In this document: positions 8,819-16,812 of the stretch, piece by piece
How positions within the stretch are numbered: position 1 is the stretch's first letter
Layout of the letters: the number at the start of each line of letters is the position of its first letter
Assembly: GCF_907163105.1 (NCBI RefSeq)
Contig: NZ_OU015321.1
Location: forward strand, 372,001 to 436,000
Direction: 5' to 3'
Origin: Cloacibacterium caeni
GTDB lineage: Bacteria > Bacteroidota > Bacteroidia > Flavobacteriales > Weeksellaceae
Length of the DNA: 64,000 nucleotides
Notes under the pieces: generated by a model
What the model was told of the DNA's origin: nothing
Database searches by the model: none
The model's input: the letters and a program-made list of their open reading frames with translations, nothing else
Program-made: the position numbers and the translations under genes

Positions 8819-9025
8819 ATGGAAATAAAAAGTGTGAAATTTTTAGTGGTTTTGGTGATTACTTTTGTCATCGTGTTTTTGATGAATTACATTGGGAATA
8901 CACAACCAGACAAATTACAAAGTGCTTTACTAAACGGACTTGGCGGAATGGTGGGACTTACCATCGGGATGTTGATTTATAATCGAAGCAAAAATGACCA
9001 ATCTGGCCCGCAACATTTTGATTAA
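8819..9025 (+). CDS. small membrane protein, two predicted helices
   Basis: A 68-residue protein with two hydrophobic segments (about 7-27 and 39-55) and a short polar C-terminal tail. It starts 1 bp after the stop of the upstream secreted protein, which supports a real, co-transcribed gene. No family recognised. Confidence 0.55.
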   Translation: MEIKSVKFLVVLVITFVIVFLMNYIGNTQPDKLQSALLNGLGGMVGLTIGMLIYNRSKNDQSGPQHFD

Positions 9026-9026
9026 A

Positions 9027-9812
9027 TTAAGTCCAAAAAACTTCTTTGCTGTATCGTAAAATCATCAGCATTACGATAATTAAAAATACAATTCTGATAA
9101 ATCCATTGCCTTTTTTAAAGGCAATTTTTGTTCCTAGAAAGTTACCTAAAACATTGAAAACAGCCATTAAAATTGCCAGTTCTAACAAATAATTGCCGTG
9201 ACTGATAAAAACCAAAAGCGCTGAAATATTGGTGATGCAGTTCACCACTTTAGCATAAGCAGAAGCCGAAAGAAAATCAAATCCTAAAATTACCACGAAA
9301 GCCAAAACAAAGAAACTTCCTGTTCCCGGTCCGAAAAATCCATCGTAGAAACCAATTACCGCTCCAATTAATGCTCCGAAAATCATTTTTTTAGCGGTGC
9401 TTAAATCTTTGGTCGCGACATTTCCTAAATCTTTTTTGATGAAAGTATAAATCGCAATCGCAATCAGAATAATTAAAATTAAAGGTTTTAATGCTTCAGA
9501 ATCTAAGTAACTTACCGTTCTCGCTCCCAAAAATGAAAACAGGAAGGAAAAAAGCGAGATAGAAATCAAAACCTTCCAGTTGAAGCGAATTCTTTTGGCG
9601 TACTGCACCGCTGCAATGCTGGTTCCAGAAAGCGCTGCGATTTTATTGGTTCCAAAAAGTGTAGGCAATGCCAATTGAGGAAATTGAATCAACAAAGCGG
9701 GCAATTGTATCAAACCACCACCACCAACTATTGCATCTAAAAATCCTGCAATAAAGGCAAATGCAGCTAAAAAGAATAGCGTATAAAAACTGTAATCAGA
9801 GAAAAAATCCAT
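9027..9812 (-). CDS. TSUP (TauE/SafE) family sulfite exporter-like permease
   Basis: A 261-residue polytopic inner membrane protein with about eight helices. It carries the TSUP repeat signatures GFLDAIVGGGGLIQLPALL near the N-terminus and GFYDGFFGPGTGSFFVLAFV in the second half. TSUP members export sulfite, sulfonates or other organic anions. The substrate cannot be told, though sulfur genes occur elsewhere in the window. It ends 1 bp from the convergent small membrane protein and starts 10 bp downstream of the NamZ-like gene on the same strand, so the two are probably one transcript. Confidence 0.85.
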   Translation of the reverse strand: MDFFSDYSFYTLFFLAAFAFIAGFLDAIVGGGGLIQLPALLIQFPQLALPTLFGTNKIAALSGTSIAAVQYAKRIRFNWKVLISISLFSFLFSFLGARTVSYLDSEALKPLILIILIAIAIYTFIKKDLGNVATKDLSTAKKMIFGALIGAVIGFYDGFFGPGTGSFFVLAFVVILGFDFLSASAYAKVVNCITNISALLVFISHGNYLLELAILMAVFNVLGNFLGTKIAFKKGNGFIRIVFLIIVMLMILRYSKEVFWT

Positions 9813-9822
9813 TTACAATTGA

Positions 9823-11082
9823 TTAGTTTTCGTAGAGAACATATTTGCGACGGATTTTCTCGAAATTTTCTAAATCTTTTTGCCAAGATTTTCTAATTTC
9901 TGCTTCTGGAGTTCCCGAAATAATTTGTTTGCGCAATTCATCGGTTCCTGCCAAAGTATCAAACCAAAGGTTTTTTAAGAAGAAATCTTGATTTTTTTTG
10001 TCAAAATTTTGATATGCATCGATTACGAAACTTAAATCTAATTTTCCTTTAATTTCTGGGAATTGGCGTAAATCTTTTCCATAGCATAATTTACCATTTA
10101 AGAATGGATCTTTTGCACCTGAAGTTGGTTTCGGAGTGAAAGAAAATTCCTGATTTTTTAACCAAGGACTTCCATACACTTGAAAAGGAAAATCTGTTCC
10201 TCTTCCTACAGAAACCTGCGTTCCTTCGAAGAAACAAAGACTAGGATAGAGGTTGATAGATTGATCATTCGGTAAATTAGGCGAAGGTTTTTCAGAAATT
10301 GGATATCTTTTGTTTTTGTGATAATTCAGCATTGGGATGAGTGTATATTTTACCTGCACTGCATTTTTCATCCATTTTTCGCCATTCACCATTTTTCCGT
10401 ATTCGCCAATTGTTAATCCATACACTACAGGAACTTTGTGTAATCCTACGAAACTCGTCCATTTTTCCTTCAAAACAGGTCCGTCTGTATACCCATCATG
10501 AGGATTTGGACGGTCTAGAACAATGATTTCTTTGCCATTTTCTGCGGCAGCTTCCATCACATAAGTGAGTGTAGAAATGTAGGTGTAAAATCTTACGCCT
10601 ACATCTTGAATGTCAAAAAGCACAATATCTACGCCTTGTAATTGTTCAGATTTTGGTTTTTTATTGTCGCCATAAAGCGAAATAATTGGCAAACCTGTTT
10701 TAGTATCAATTCCGTTTTTTACATGTTCACCAGCATCTGCAGTTCCACGGAAACCGTGTTCTGGAGCAAAAATATGTTTGATTTTGATATTATTTTGAAC
10801 CAAAAAATCTACCAAATGGGTTTTATCTGCTAATAAACTGGTTTGATTGGCAACTATTGCTACGGTTTTATTTTTCAGAAGTGGCAAATAGAGTTCTGGT
10901 CTATCTGCAGCGTTTTTAAAACAATTTTCTTCTTTATTTTTTGGTTTTTCTAGAGTTAATTCTACCGTTTTTACAGGTTCTGGAGTGGGAATTGCATTGT
11001 TTTTTTGAGTGCTACAACTTTGTAACCCAAAAATCATTAGCATAATAAGAACTAAATCTTTAATTTTGACACTTAAATTCAT
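9823..11082 (-). CDS. namZ: NamZ-type exo-beta-N-acetylmuramidase (DUF1343), lipoprotein
   Basis: A 419-residue lipoprotein precursor with lipobox LQSC (Cys23). The mature protein matches the DUF1343 family, whose characterised members (NamZ of Tannerella and Bacillus) remove terminal N-acetylmuramic acid from peptidoglycan fragments. Family stretches visible are VAIVANQTSLLADKTHLVD, IFAPEHGFRG, DAGEHVKNGIDTKTGLPIISLYG, DIQDVGVRFYTYISTLTYVM and the Asn/Pro-rich LDRPNPHDG. It is probably anchored in the periplasm and used in cell-wall recycling. Its start lies 6 bp from the TTG start of the divergent permease, so each promoter must overlap the other gene. Confidence 0.85.
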   Translation of the reverse strand: MNLSVKIKDLVLIMLMIFGLQSCSTQKNNAIPTPEPVKTVELTLEKPKNKEENCFKNAADRPELYLPLLKNKTVAIVANQTSLLADKTHLVDFLVQNNIKIKHIFAPEHGFRGTADAGEHVKNGIDTKTGLPIISLYGDNKKPKSEQLQGVDIVLFDIQDVGVRFYTYISTLTYVMEAAAENGKEIIVLDRPNPHDGYTDGPVLKEKWTSFVGLHKVPVVYGLTIGEYGKMVNGEKWMKNAVQVKYTLIPMLNYHKNKRYPISEKPSPNLPNDQSINLYPSLCFFEGTQVSVGRGTDFPFQVYGSPWLKNQEFSFTPKPTSGAKDPFLNGKLCYGKDLRQFPEIKGKLDLSFVIDAYQNFDKKNQDFFLKNLWFDTLAGTDELRKQIISGTPEAEIRKSWQKDLENFEKIRRKYVLYEN

Positions 11083-11088
11083 TTGATT

Positions 11089-12318
11089 TTGAAATTTCCA
11101 ATATATTTTTCTAAAAAAATAGCGTTCTCCAAAGATAACAAAAATAATCTTTCACGCGTGATTGTCTTCATCGGAAGGCTTTCTGTAGCGCTGGGAATTA
11201 TTGTTTCATTGGTGACGGTTTCTACGGGTTTAGGCTCCAAAAAAGCCATTAAAAATCGTATGGCAGATTTTGTGGGTCACATTTCTGTGAAATCTACGAA
11301 AAGCAATTCTTCCTATAATTCTTCTGTGCTTCACCAAGAAGGATTAAATGTAAAGGGTATTCAAAATCTTCCGGACGTTTCTAACACGCAATCATATGCT
11401 ACGGTTTCTGGGATTCTGAGAACCGAAGAAAACTTTGCAGGGGTTATTTTAAAAGGTGTTGCCAAAGATTTTGATGCAGAGCGTTTTCAAAGTTTTATGG
11501 TAGCTGGAGAAGTCCCGAAATTTACCGAAGAAGGCTATAACAATCAAGTTATTCTTTCTGATAAAATTGCCAATGATTTACATCTGAAACCCAAAGACAG
11601 CATAGTAGCGATTTTTTCTAAAGAAGATCAACAACCCATTTATAGAAAATTTGAAATTTCTGGAATTTACAAAACAGACATCAAAATGATAGATGATTTG
11701 TTTATCATCGGGGATATTAATCACGTGAGAAAAATTCAGGATATGGCAAAAACGGAAGTGGGAGGAGTAGATATTTTCTTGAAAGATAGTGATGATATAG
11801 ATGCTGTTTATCCAAAAATTGAAAAGCTAATAGGTTACAAAAATTACGCAGAAAAAGCGACAGATAAATATCCTCAAATCGTAGATTGGATTAATATTTT
11901 TGATACCAATATCGGACTGATTATCACGATTATGCTGATTGTAGTTGTCATTAATATCATAATGGTTTTGCTTATTCTCATTATTGAGCGCACCAATTCT
12001 ATTGGGATGCTGAAAACATTAGGTGCAACCAACGGACAAATTCGAGCGATTTTCATCAACTATACTTTGTTGATTATGATTCCTGGATTGATTATGGGGA
12101 ATGTAATCGGTTTAGGATTTTTGGTGCTTCAAAAAATCTTCGGATTTATCAAACTCAATCCAGAGAATTACTATGTAAGCACGGTTCCTGTAGATTTAAA
12201 TCCTGTTTATATTTTGGGAATTTCTGTTGGGATTTTGGCAATATCGGCTTTCGCTCTTATTTTGCCAAGTTATCTGATTTCTAAAATTTCTCCTGTAAAA
12301 GCGATTAAGTATAATTAA
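11089..12318 (+). CDS. ABC transporter permease, LolC/LolE (FtsX) family
   Basis: About 409 residues with one N-terminal helix (IVFIGRLSVALGIIVSLVTVS), a large periplasmic domain (about 45-265), and three C-terminal helices (IIMVLLILIIERTNSIGMLKTL motif region, then two more) typical of MacB/FtsX permeases. LolC/E-type proteins extract lipoproteins from the inner membrane together with LolD; no ATPase gene is adjacent. No ATG occurs before the first helix. The frame opens at a TTG (11083); I chose the TTG at 11089, giving the opening MKFPIYFSKKIAFSKDNKNN, which is how flavobacterial relatives begin. The head-to-head arrangement with namZ leaves only 6 bp between starts. Confidence 0.8.
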   Translation: MKFPIYFSKKIAFSKDNKNNLSRVIVFIGRLSVALGIIVSLVTVSTGLGSKKAIKNRMADFVGHISVKSTKSNSSYNSSVLHQEGLNVKGIQNLPDVSNTQSYATVSGILRTEENFAGVILKGVAKDFDAERFQSFMVAGEVPKFTEEGYNNQVILSDKIANDLHLKPKDSIVAIFSKEDQQPIYRKFEISGIYKTDIKMIDDLFIIGDINHVRKIQDMAKTEVGGVDIFLKDSDDIDAVYPKIEKLIGYKNYAEKATDKYPQIVDWINIFDTNIGLIITIMLIVVVINIIMVLLILIIERTNSIGMLKTLGATNGQIRAIFINYTLLIMIPGLIMGNVIGLGFLVLQKIFGFIKLNPENYYVSTVPVDLNPVYILGISVGILAISAFALILPSYLISKISPVKAIKYN

Positions 12319-12391
12319 TTATTTTCTAAAATTTAATCAATAGTTAAAGGTCAGGTTTTAATTTTTGGTCTTTTTCTAAAAATAAAAATCG

Positions 12392-12399
12392 TATTTTTG
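12392..12399 (+). promoter_or_regulatory. -7 box of the cysteine synthase promoter
   Basis: TATTTTTG is an exact Bacteroidota -7 box (TAnnTTTG). It sits 17 bp before the ATG, giving a very short leader. A TTG lies at 12365-12367, somewhat further away than the usual 19-21 bp. Confidence 0.6.
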
Positions 12400-12416
12400 C
12401 GGCTCAAATTTTTACA

Positions 12417-13400
12417 ATGAACTACGCAAAAAATATTTTAGAAACGATAGGAAATACGCCACTGGTAAAGCTAAATAAAGTTTTGGGAGAAGATTTTCCT
12501 GCATTGGTTTTAGCAAAAGTAGAAACCTTCAATCCTGGGAATTCTGTAAAAGACAGAATGGCACTTAAAATGATTGAGGATGCTGAAAAAGACGGTCGTC
12601 TGAAACCTGGAGGAACCATCATTGAAGGAACTTCTGGAAATACAGGAATGGGATTGGCTTTAGCAGCCATTATCAAAGGTTACAAGTGTATTTTCGTGAC
12701 TAATTCTAAACAATCAAAAGAAAAAGCAGATATTTTACGTGCTTTAGGAGCTGAGGTAGTGGTTTGTCCTACTGATGTAAAACCTACCGATCCGCGTTCT
12801 TATTACCAAACTGCAAAAAGATTAACGGAAGAAACTGAAAACGCTTGGTATGTAAACCAATATGATAATCTTTCTAACAGAGCAGCGCATTATGAATCTA
12901 CTGCACCAGAAATTTGGGAACAAACCGAAGGGAAATTGACTCATTTTGTAGTAGGAGCAGGAACAGGAGGCACGATTACAGGTTGCGGAACTTTTTTCAA
13001 AGAAAAAAGTAAAGAAATCAAAGTAATCGGAGTAGATACTTATGGTTCTATTTTGAAAGAAATTCATGAAACGGGCGAAATTCACTTAGAAAATGCTTAC
13101 ACTTATATTACAGAAGGAATTGGCGAAGATATTTTGCCTGAAAACTATGACATGTCTGTGATAGACCATTTCGAGAAAGTTACCGATAAAGATGGTGCTA
13201 TTTATGCAAGAAAATTAGCTAAAGAAGAAGGAATTTTCTGTGGTTATTCTGCAGGAAGTGCGATTGCAGCGATTAAGCAAATGCAAGATCAATTTACCAA
13301 AGATGATATCATAGTAGTTTTGCTTCATGACCACGGCTCTAGATATGTAGGGAAAATCTACAATGATGATTGGATGAAAGAAATGGGTTGGCTAGATTAA
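12417..13400 (+). CDS. PLP-dependent cysteine synthase / cystathionine beta-synthase family
   Basis: A 327-residue fold-type II PLP enzyme. The PLP lysine is in NPGNSVKDRMA, the substrate loop is EGTSGNTGMGLA, and the phosphate-binding loop is GAGTGGTITGCG. The C-terminal stretch VLLHDHGSRYVGKIYNDDWM, in a protein without regulatory CBS domains, resembles cystathionine beta-synthase cores, so it could either make cysteine from O-acetylserine and sulfide or condense homocysteine with serine. It is a single-gene unit with its own -7 box and a strong terminator. Confidence 0.85.
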   Translation: MNYAKNILETIGNTPLVKLNKVLGEDFPALVLAKVETFNPGNSVKDRMALKMIEDAEKDGRLKPGGTIIEGTSGNTGMGLALAAIIKGYKCIFVTNSKQSKEKADILRALGAEVVVCPTDVKPTDPRSYYQTAKRLTEETENAWYVNQYDNLSNRAAHYESTAPEIWEQTEGKLTHFVVGAGTGGTITGCGTFFKEKSKEIKVIGVDTYGSILKEIHETGEIHLENAYTYITEGIGEDILPENYDMSVIDHFEKVTDKDGAIYARKLAKEEGIFCGYSAGSAIAAIKQMQDQFTKDDIIVVLLHDHGSRYVGKIYNDDWMKEMGWLD

Positions 13401-13426
13401 TACAAAAAAATCTATTCAAAATAAAT

Positions 13427-13457
13427 AAAATCGGGAAGAGCAATCTTCCCGATTTTT
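13427..13457 (+). terminator. intrinsic terminator after the cysteine synthase gene
   Basis: AAAATCGGGAAGA (13427-13439) pairs with TCTTCCCGATTTT around a GCAA loop and ends in a T-run. The A-tract on the other side makes it able to serve both strands. Confidence 0.85.
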
Positions 13458-13472
13458 CATATCAAATCAAAA

Positions 13473-13544
13473 TTAAGTTCCACAATTTTCATTTTGCGAA
13501 TGAATGATAGCGTCATAATCTGCCTGTGAAATAAACTGAGGAAG
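13473..13544 (-). pseudogene. C-terminal remnant of a DUF2202 gene
   Basis: The minus strand reads LPQFISQADYDAIIHSQNEN then CGT and a stop at 13473-13475, bounded upstream by an in-frame TAG (13545-13547). This matches the end of the intact DUF2202 protein just upstream (VPQYISQNDYEKIINAEHEQCG). It is the tail of a third paralogue that was mostly deleted. Confidence 0.75.
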
Positions 13545-13554
13545 CTATTTTTTA

Positions 13555-14232
13555 TTAATTCATGCAATTTCCATTTCTAAAACCGTTTCCTCTTCCTCTA
13601 TTTCCTCTACCTTTTCCTTGATTTTGGCATTGCATACCAGGTTGCATACCACATTGTTCATGTTCTGCATTGATGATTTTTTCGTAATCATTTTGAGAAA
13701 TATATTGTGGAACATAATTGGCATTTCTCATTTCTAAATTACGTGAAAAAGCTCTCAAATGATTTCTAGAAGCACATTCTAGAAATTTGTAAACATCGGC
13801 GATGTCTTGGTTTTGAGTTTCTTTGGTTAATCTTTGCAAGTCGTAAATATCTACATCTTCTATCGTTGCTCCAGCTTTTAAAGCTTCAATTTCTGAAACT
13901 TTTCCTTTAGCAGTTAGGTCATTGTATAATTTTTGAAGATTTTGATTTTTAAATTTTCCTTCGGGAAGAATTTCGTAAGAAATTTTATTTTGGTCTAAAA
14001 GTTCTTGTACTTTTTGTATATGCACTTTTTCACTTTCTTTGATATTGGCAAAAGGTCTAGTTTCCCATTTTGAATACAAAAAAGTGTACACATCATGTGC
14101 TAATTTTTCTTCTTCTAGCATGAATAGGAGAGAAGAAGCATCTGTTTCTTTAGTGTTTTTAGAAGTGTAATTGGTGAAAATTACCATTCCAAAAATCGCA
14201 AGAATAACTAAGGTGTAAGATTTGGTTTTCAT
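13555..14232 (-). CDS. DUF2202 domain protein, secreted or anchored
   Basis: A 225-residue protein with an N-terminal hydrophobic segment (signal or anchor, about 7-22), then a DUF2202 domain of ferritin-like helices: LLFMLEEEKLAHDVYTFLYSKW, FANIKESEKVHIQKVQELLD, ECASRNHLRAFSRNLEMR. The Glu and His residues (EEEKLAHD, SEKVH, NHLRAF) are placed as in four-helix metal-binding folds. The C-terminus is a low-complexity Gly/Asn/Arg/Gln tail. A related gene lies upstream and a remnant downstream, so this is a tandem family. The role is unknown; metal binding is an inference from the fold. Confidence 0.75.
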   Translation of the reverse strand: MKTKSYTLVILAIFGMVIFTNYTSKNTKETDASSLLFMLEEEKLAHDVYTFLYSKWETRPFANIKESEKVHIQKVQELLDQNKISYEILPEGKFKNQNLQKLYNDLTAKGKVSEIEALKAGATIEDVDIYDLQRLTKETQNQDIADVYKFLECASRNHLRAFSRNLEMRNANYVPQYISQNDYEKIINAEHEQCGMQPGMQCQNQGKGRGNRGRGNGFRNGNCMN

Positions 14233-14371
14233 TTCTGTGAGATTTTTATATTAGACAAAAATCATTACAGAAAGTTAAGTCGAATTTTGATTAAAATAAA
14301 TGTAAAGTGCTATTAATCAATAAATTTTACCATTATTGGATGAAAATTTACCAATGAGAAAATAAAAAATT

Positions 14372-14965
14372 TTAGTCGTATTTTATGCTGCAAGAATTCA
14401 CAGCACCATTCACAACATTTTTAAATTTTTTGCCCGAAATGTATTGATGGGTGTATTTTTCGCCTTTTTCTCTCAATGCTCTGTAATAAACAAAAAGATG
14501 ATTTTTAGTGCCGCATTCTATACCATTTGCCACTTCTCTAATGCTTGATTTTTGGCTATTTTTTCTTACGATATAGATGTCATTGAGATTTAGTTCCTCT
14601 ATTTTTATAGCAGTTTTCAGCGCCGAAGTTTCATCTATCGCCTCCGAAAGTAGTTGATTTTTAAGGTTTTCTGTTTCTTCTAGACTTTCATTTTCTAGAA
14701 CGGTGATATTCTGTTTAGCAAGAATATTTTTCCAAATTTCAATGTGTTTTTGCTTTCTTTTGGCAATATTTCCGAAAAGATTGTTCTGATATTGTGCATA
14801 GAAATTTTCGTAAACTTCTTTTGCAATTTTCTCTTTGCCAATGAGTTGCGTAATTGTAATGATTTCTTTTTCAGAAAGTTGAGATGTAGTTCTAGCGGTT
14901 CTCGGTTGCATCAATGAACACGAAACTAAAAATAGCGAAAGTAAAAAAGCAAATACAAATTTCAT
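14372..14965 (-). CDS. DUF2202-like lipoprotein
   Basis: A 197-residue lipoprotein precursor (lipobox LVSC, Cys16). It is a divergent paralogue of the next gene: KEKIAKEVYENFYAQYQNNLFGNIAKRKQKHIEIWKNIL aligns in pattern with that protein's EEKLAHDVY...FANIKESEKVHIQ, and the end QYISGKKFKNVVNGAVNSCS matches its QYISQNDYEKIINAEHEQCG. The metal-ligand-like His and Glu are partly conserved. It lies 1 bp from the end of the upstream glycosyltransferase gene, so the two may be co-transcribed. Confidence 0.65.
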   Translation of the reverse strand: MKFVFAFLLSLFLVSCSLMQPRTARTTSQLSEKEIITITQLIGKEKIAKEVYENFYAQYQNNLFGNIAKRKQKHIEIWKNILAKQNITVLENESLEETENLKNQLLSEAIDETSALKTAIKIEELNLNDIYIVRKNSQKSSIREVANGIECGTKNHLFVYYRALREKGEKYTHQYISGKKFKNVVNGAVNSCSIKYD

Positions 14966-14966
14966 T

Positions 14967-16295
14967 TTAATACCATTTATTCATCAAATCTACTAATTTC
15001 TGAGTCAAATTTTTTCTAGAAAATTGCTCAATATTTTCAGCGTTTTGGTTCAGCGTTCCTGATTTCCAATTTTCGTAAGACTCTAAAATAAATTTCTTTA
15101 GATTTTCTTTTTCCTCATAACCGAAATGCTTACCAGCTTTAGTTTCTATCAATATTTTTTCTACATCAGCATCTTTTGGACCGAAAGAAAGAATAGTTTT
15201 TCCCGTTGCCAAATATTCGAAAATTTTCCCTGGAATAATCCCTTTTGATGATTCTTGAGGGAAATTCGTTATCAATAAAACCGTTGAATCTTGCATGTGT
15301 TTTAGCGCAACATCATGAGTTTGATAACCCAAATTGGTTAAGTTACTTTTAAGAGGTGAACTTTCTATTTTTTGTAAAATTTTATCATCTAATCTTCCTA
15401 CAAATTTCAGTTGAAAATCGTTTTTGAAGTCTGCATTTTCTTGAACCAAATCATTTAGAGTTTCCCATAAAATTTCAGGATTTCTGAGCTGTTCTAAAAC
15501 ACCAATGTAACTTAATGTGAATTTAGTGGTAGAATTGGAGAGTGGTAGAGTTTTAGAGTTTTCTTCTGTCATGCTGAGCGTAGTAGAAGCATCTACATCA
15601 AACCCATTCGTAATGCAAAAAGCATTTGCGCCTTTTTTTCTGAAATTTTCAGCATCAGTATAACTTGTTGCCAAAGTAATATCTGCATTTTTGAACACTT
15701 CAGATTCTAATTTTCTATGCTTTTTATCGGCGATTTTAGTCAATTTCAAATGTTTGTAATATGAAATTTCAGTCCATGGATCACGGAAATCTGCAATCCA
15801 TTTTAAATTAGGCAGTTTTTTCTTTAAATTTAAACCAATTAAATGCAAAGAATGTGGCGGCCCCGTTGTTACCAAAACATCATAGTGATTGACTTTCAAG
15901 TATTTTTCTAAAAATTCTACGGAAGGTTTTACCCAAAAAACACGCGCATCTGGAATAAAGAAATTGCCACGAACAAAAATCGAAAGTTTGGCTTTCCAAG
16001 ATTGATTTTCGCCTACATCAAACTGTCCCGCTTTGAATTTTTTATTGTCTTTCCCAAATTTTTCAGCCAATTGATAAGGTTCCCAAATTTTGGTTTTAAT
16101 CATTTTGAGATTTTTGGGAACATCTTTTTGTAAGGTTTCATCTACAATCGGATAACTCGGGTTTTCTGGAATAAAAACGGTAGGTTCCCAACCGAAATCA
16201 GGCAAATATTTTACAAATTTCAACCAACGCTGAACTCCCGGTCCTCCAGCTGGAGGCCAGTAATAAGAGATGATGAGTATTTTTTTTTGTTTCAA
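14967..16295 (-). CDS. glycosyltransferase, GT-B fold (family 4-like)
   Basis: A 442-residue cytoplasmic GT-B enzyme. The N-terminal half opens with ILIISYYWPPAGGPGVQRWLKFVKYLPDFGWEPTVF (split around the glycine-rich loop) and contains DVLVTTGPPHSLHLIG. The C-terminal half has the donor-site pattern IIPGKIFEYLATGKTILSFGP. It probably adds a sugar during surface polysaccharide synthesis; donor and acceptor are unknown. Around residues 235-243 the peptide DASTTLSMTE is encoded by a hairpin repeat (15568-15594), an apparent in-frame insertion. Confidence 0.8.
   Translation of the reverse strand: MKQKKILIISYYWPPAGGPGVQRWLKFVKYLPDFGWEPTVFIPENPSYPIVDETLQKDVPKNLKMIKTKIWEPYQLAEKFGKDNKKFKAGQFDVGENQSWKAKLSIFVRGNFFIPDARVFWVKPSVEFLEKYLKVNHYDVLVTTGPPHSLHLIGLNLKKKLPNLKWIADFRDPWTEISYYKHLKLTKIADKKHRKLESEVFKNADITLATSYTDAENFRKKGANAFCITNGFDVDASTTLSMTEENSKTLPLSNSTTKFTLSYIGVLEQLRNPEILWETLNDLVQENADFKNDFQLKFVGRLDDKILQKIESSPLKSNLTNLGYQTHDVALKHMQDSTVLLITNFPQESSKGIIPGKIFEYLATGKTILSFGPKDADVEKILIETKAGKHFGYEEKENLKKFILESYENWKSGTLNQNAENIEQFSRKNLTQKLVDLMNKWY
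15568..15594 (+). repeat. interspersed hairpin repeat inside the glycosyltransferase gene
   Basis: A 27-bp word whose arms ATGCT and AGCAT surround a GAGC...GA loop. It shares its core with the copies at 31626-31652 and 52741-52765, while the arms differ in a compensated way. It lies in frame within coding DNA. Confidence 0.75.
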
Positions 16296-16371
16296 GTTTA
16301 TAATTTTTAAACCGCAAAAGCGACAAAAGATTTTCTATGTATTATAAGTTTTTCAAAAGTAAAAAAAGATT

Positions 16372-16779
16372 TTACATTAATTCATCGTAATATTTATTAA
16401 TATATGTTTCTTGTCCATGATGATAAAGATTTTTAACATTAAAATTTACTAAAATTCCTTTCGGTACTTTAAGTAAATTCATGTAATTCAAAACTTGAAA
16501 TTTATGAACATCTAAAATGTTAGAGACAGATTTTAACTCTAAAACGATTAAATCTTCAATCAGAAAATCACATTTAAAATCACAATCTAATTTCTTTTCT
16601 TTATAAAAAACAGGAATTTGAAATTCTGACTTTAAATTTAAATTTCTTAATTTGAATTCTTCTTCTAAAGCTTTGTGATAAACAACTTCTGCTAAACCTG
16701 CACCTAAAATTTTATGAACCTCAATACAAGCTCCATTAATTTTATATGTTAAATCGGTAAGATATTATTGCGTAATCAT
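16372..16779 (-). pseudogene. GxxExxY protein gene with in-frame stop at codon 5
   Basis: The minus strand encodes a full GxxExxY-family protein: motif GLAEVVY, then LDCDFKCDFLIEDLIVLELKS, HKFQVLNYMNLLKVPKGILVNF and a C-terminal HHGQETYINKYYDELM. The ATG at 16779 is followed by Ile-Thr-Gln and then TAA (16765-16767), after which the frame stays open to the stop at 16372. Relatives commonly begin MITQKYLTDLTYK, so a Lys codon appears to have become TAA. No ATG, GTG or TTG follows before the motif, so normal translation is unlikely. The family carries PD-(D/E)XK-like DFL...LELK residues. The element sits between the glycosyltransferase and YfhO genes. Confidence 0.8.
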
Positions 16780-16812
16780 TAACTCTTTTTTTACTTTTTA
16801 ATGGCTATATTT

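Noticed and set aside
12417-13400. Cysteine synthase gene as part of the sulfur island
   Set aside because: It lies 23 kb away, has its own short promoter, and lacks the GTAA-N6-TTAC dyad.
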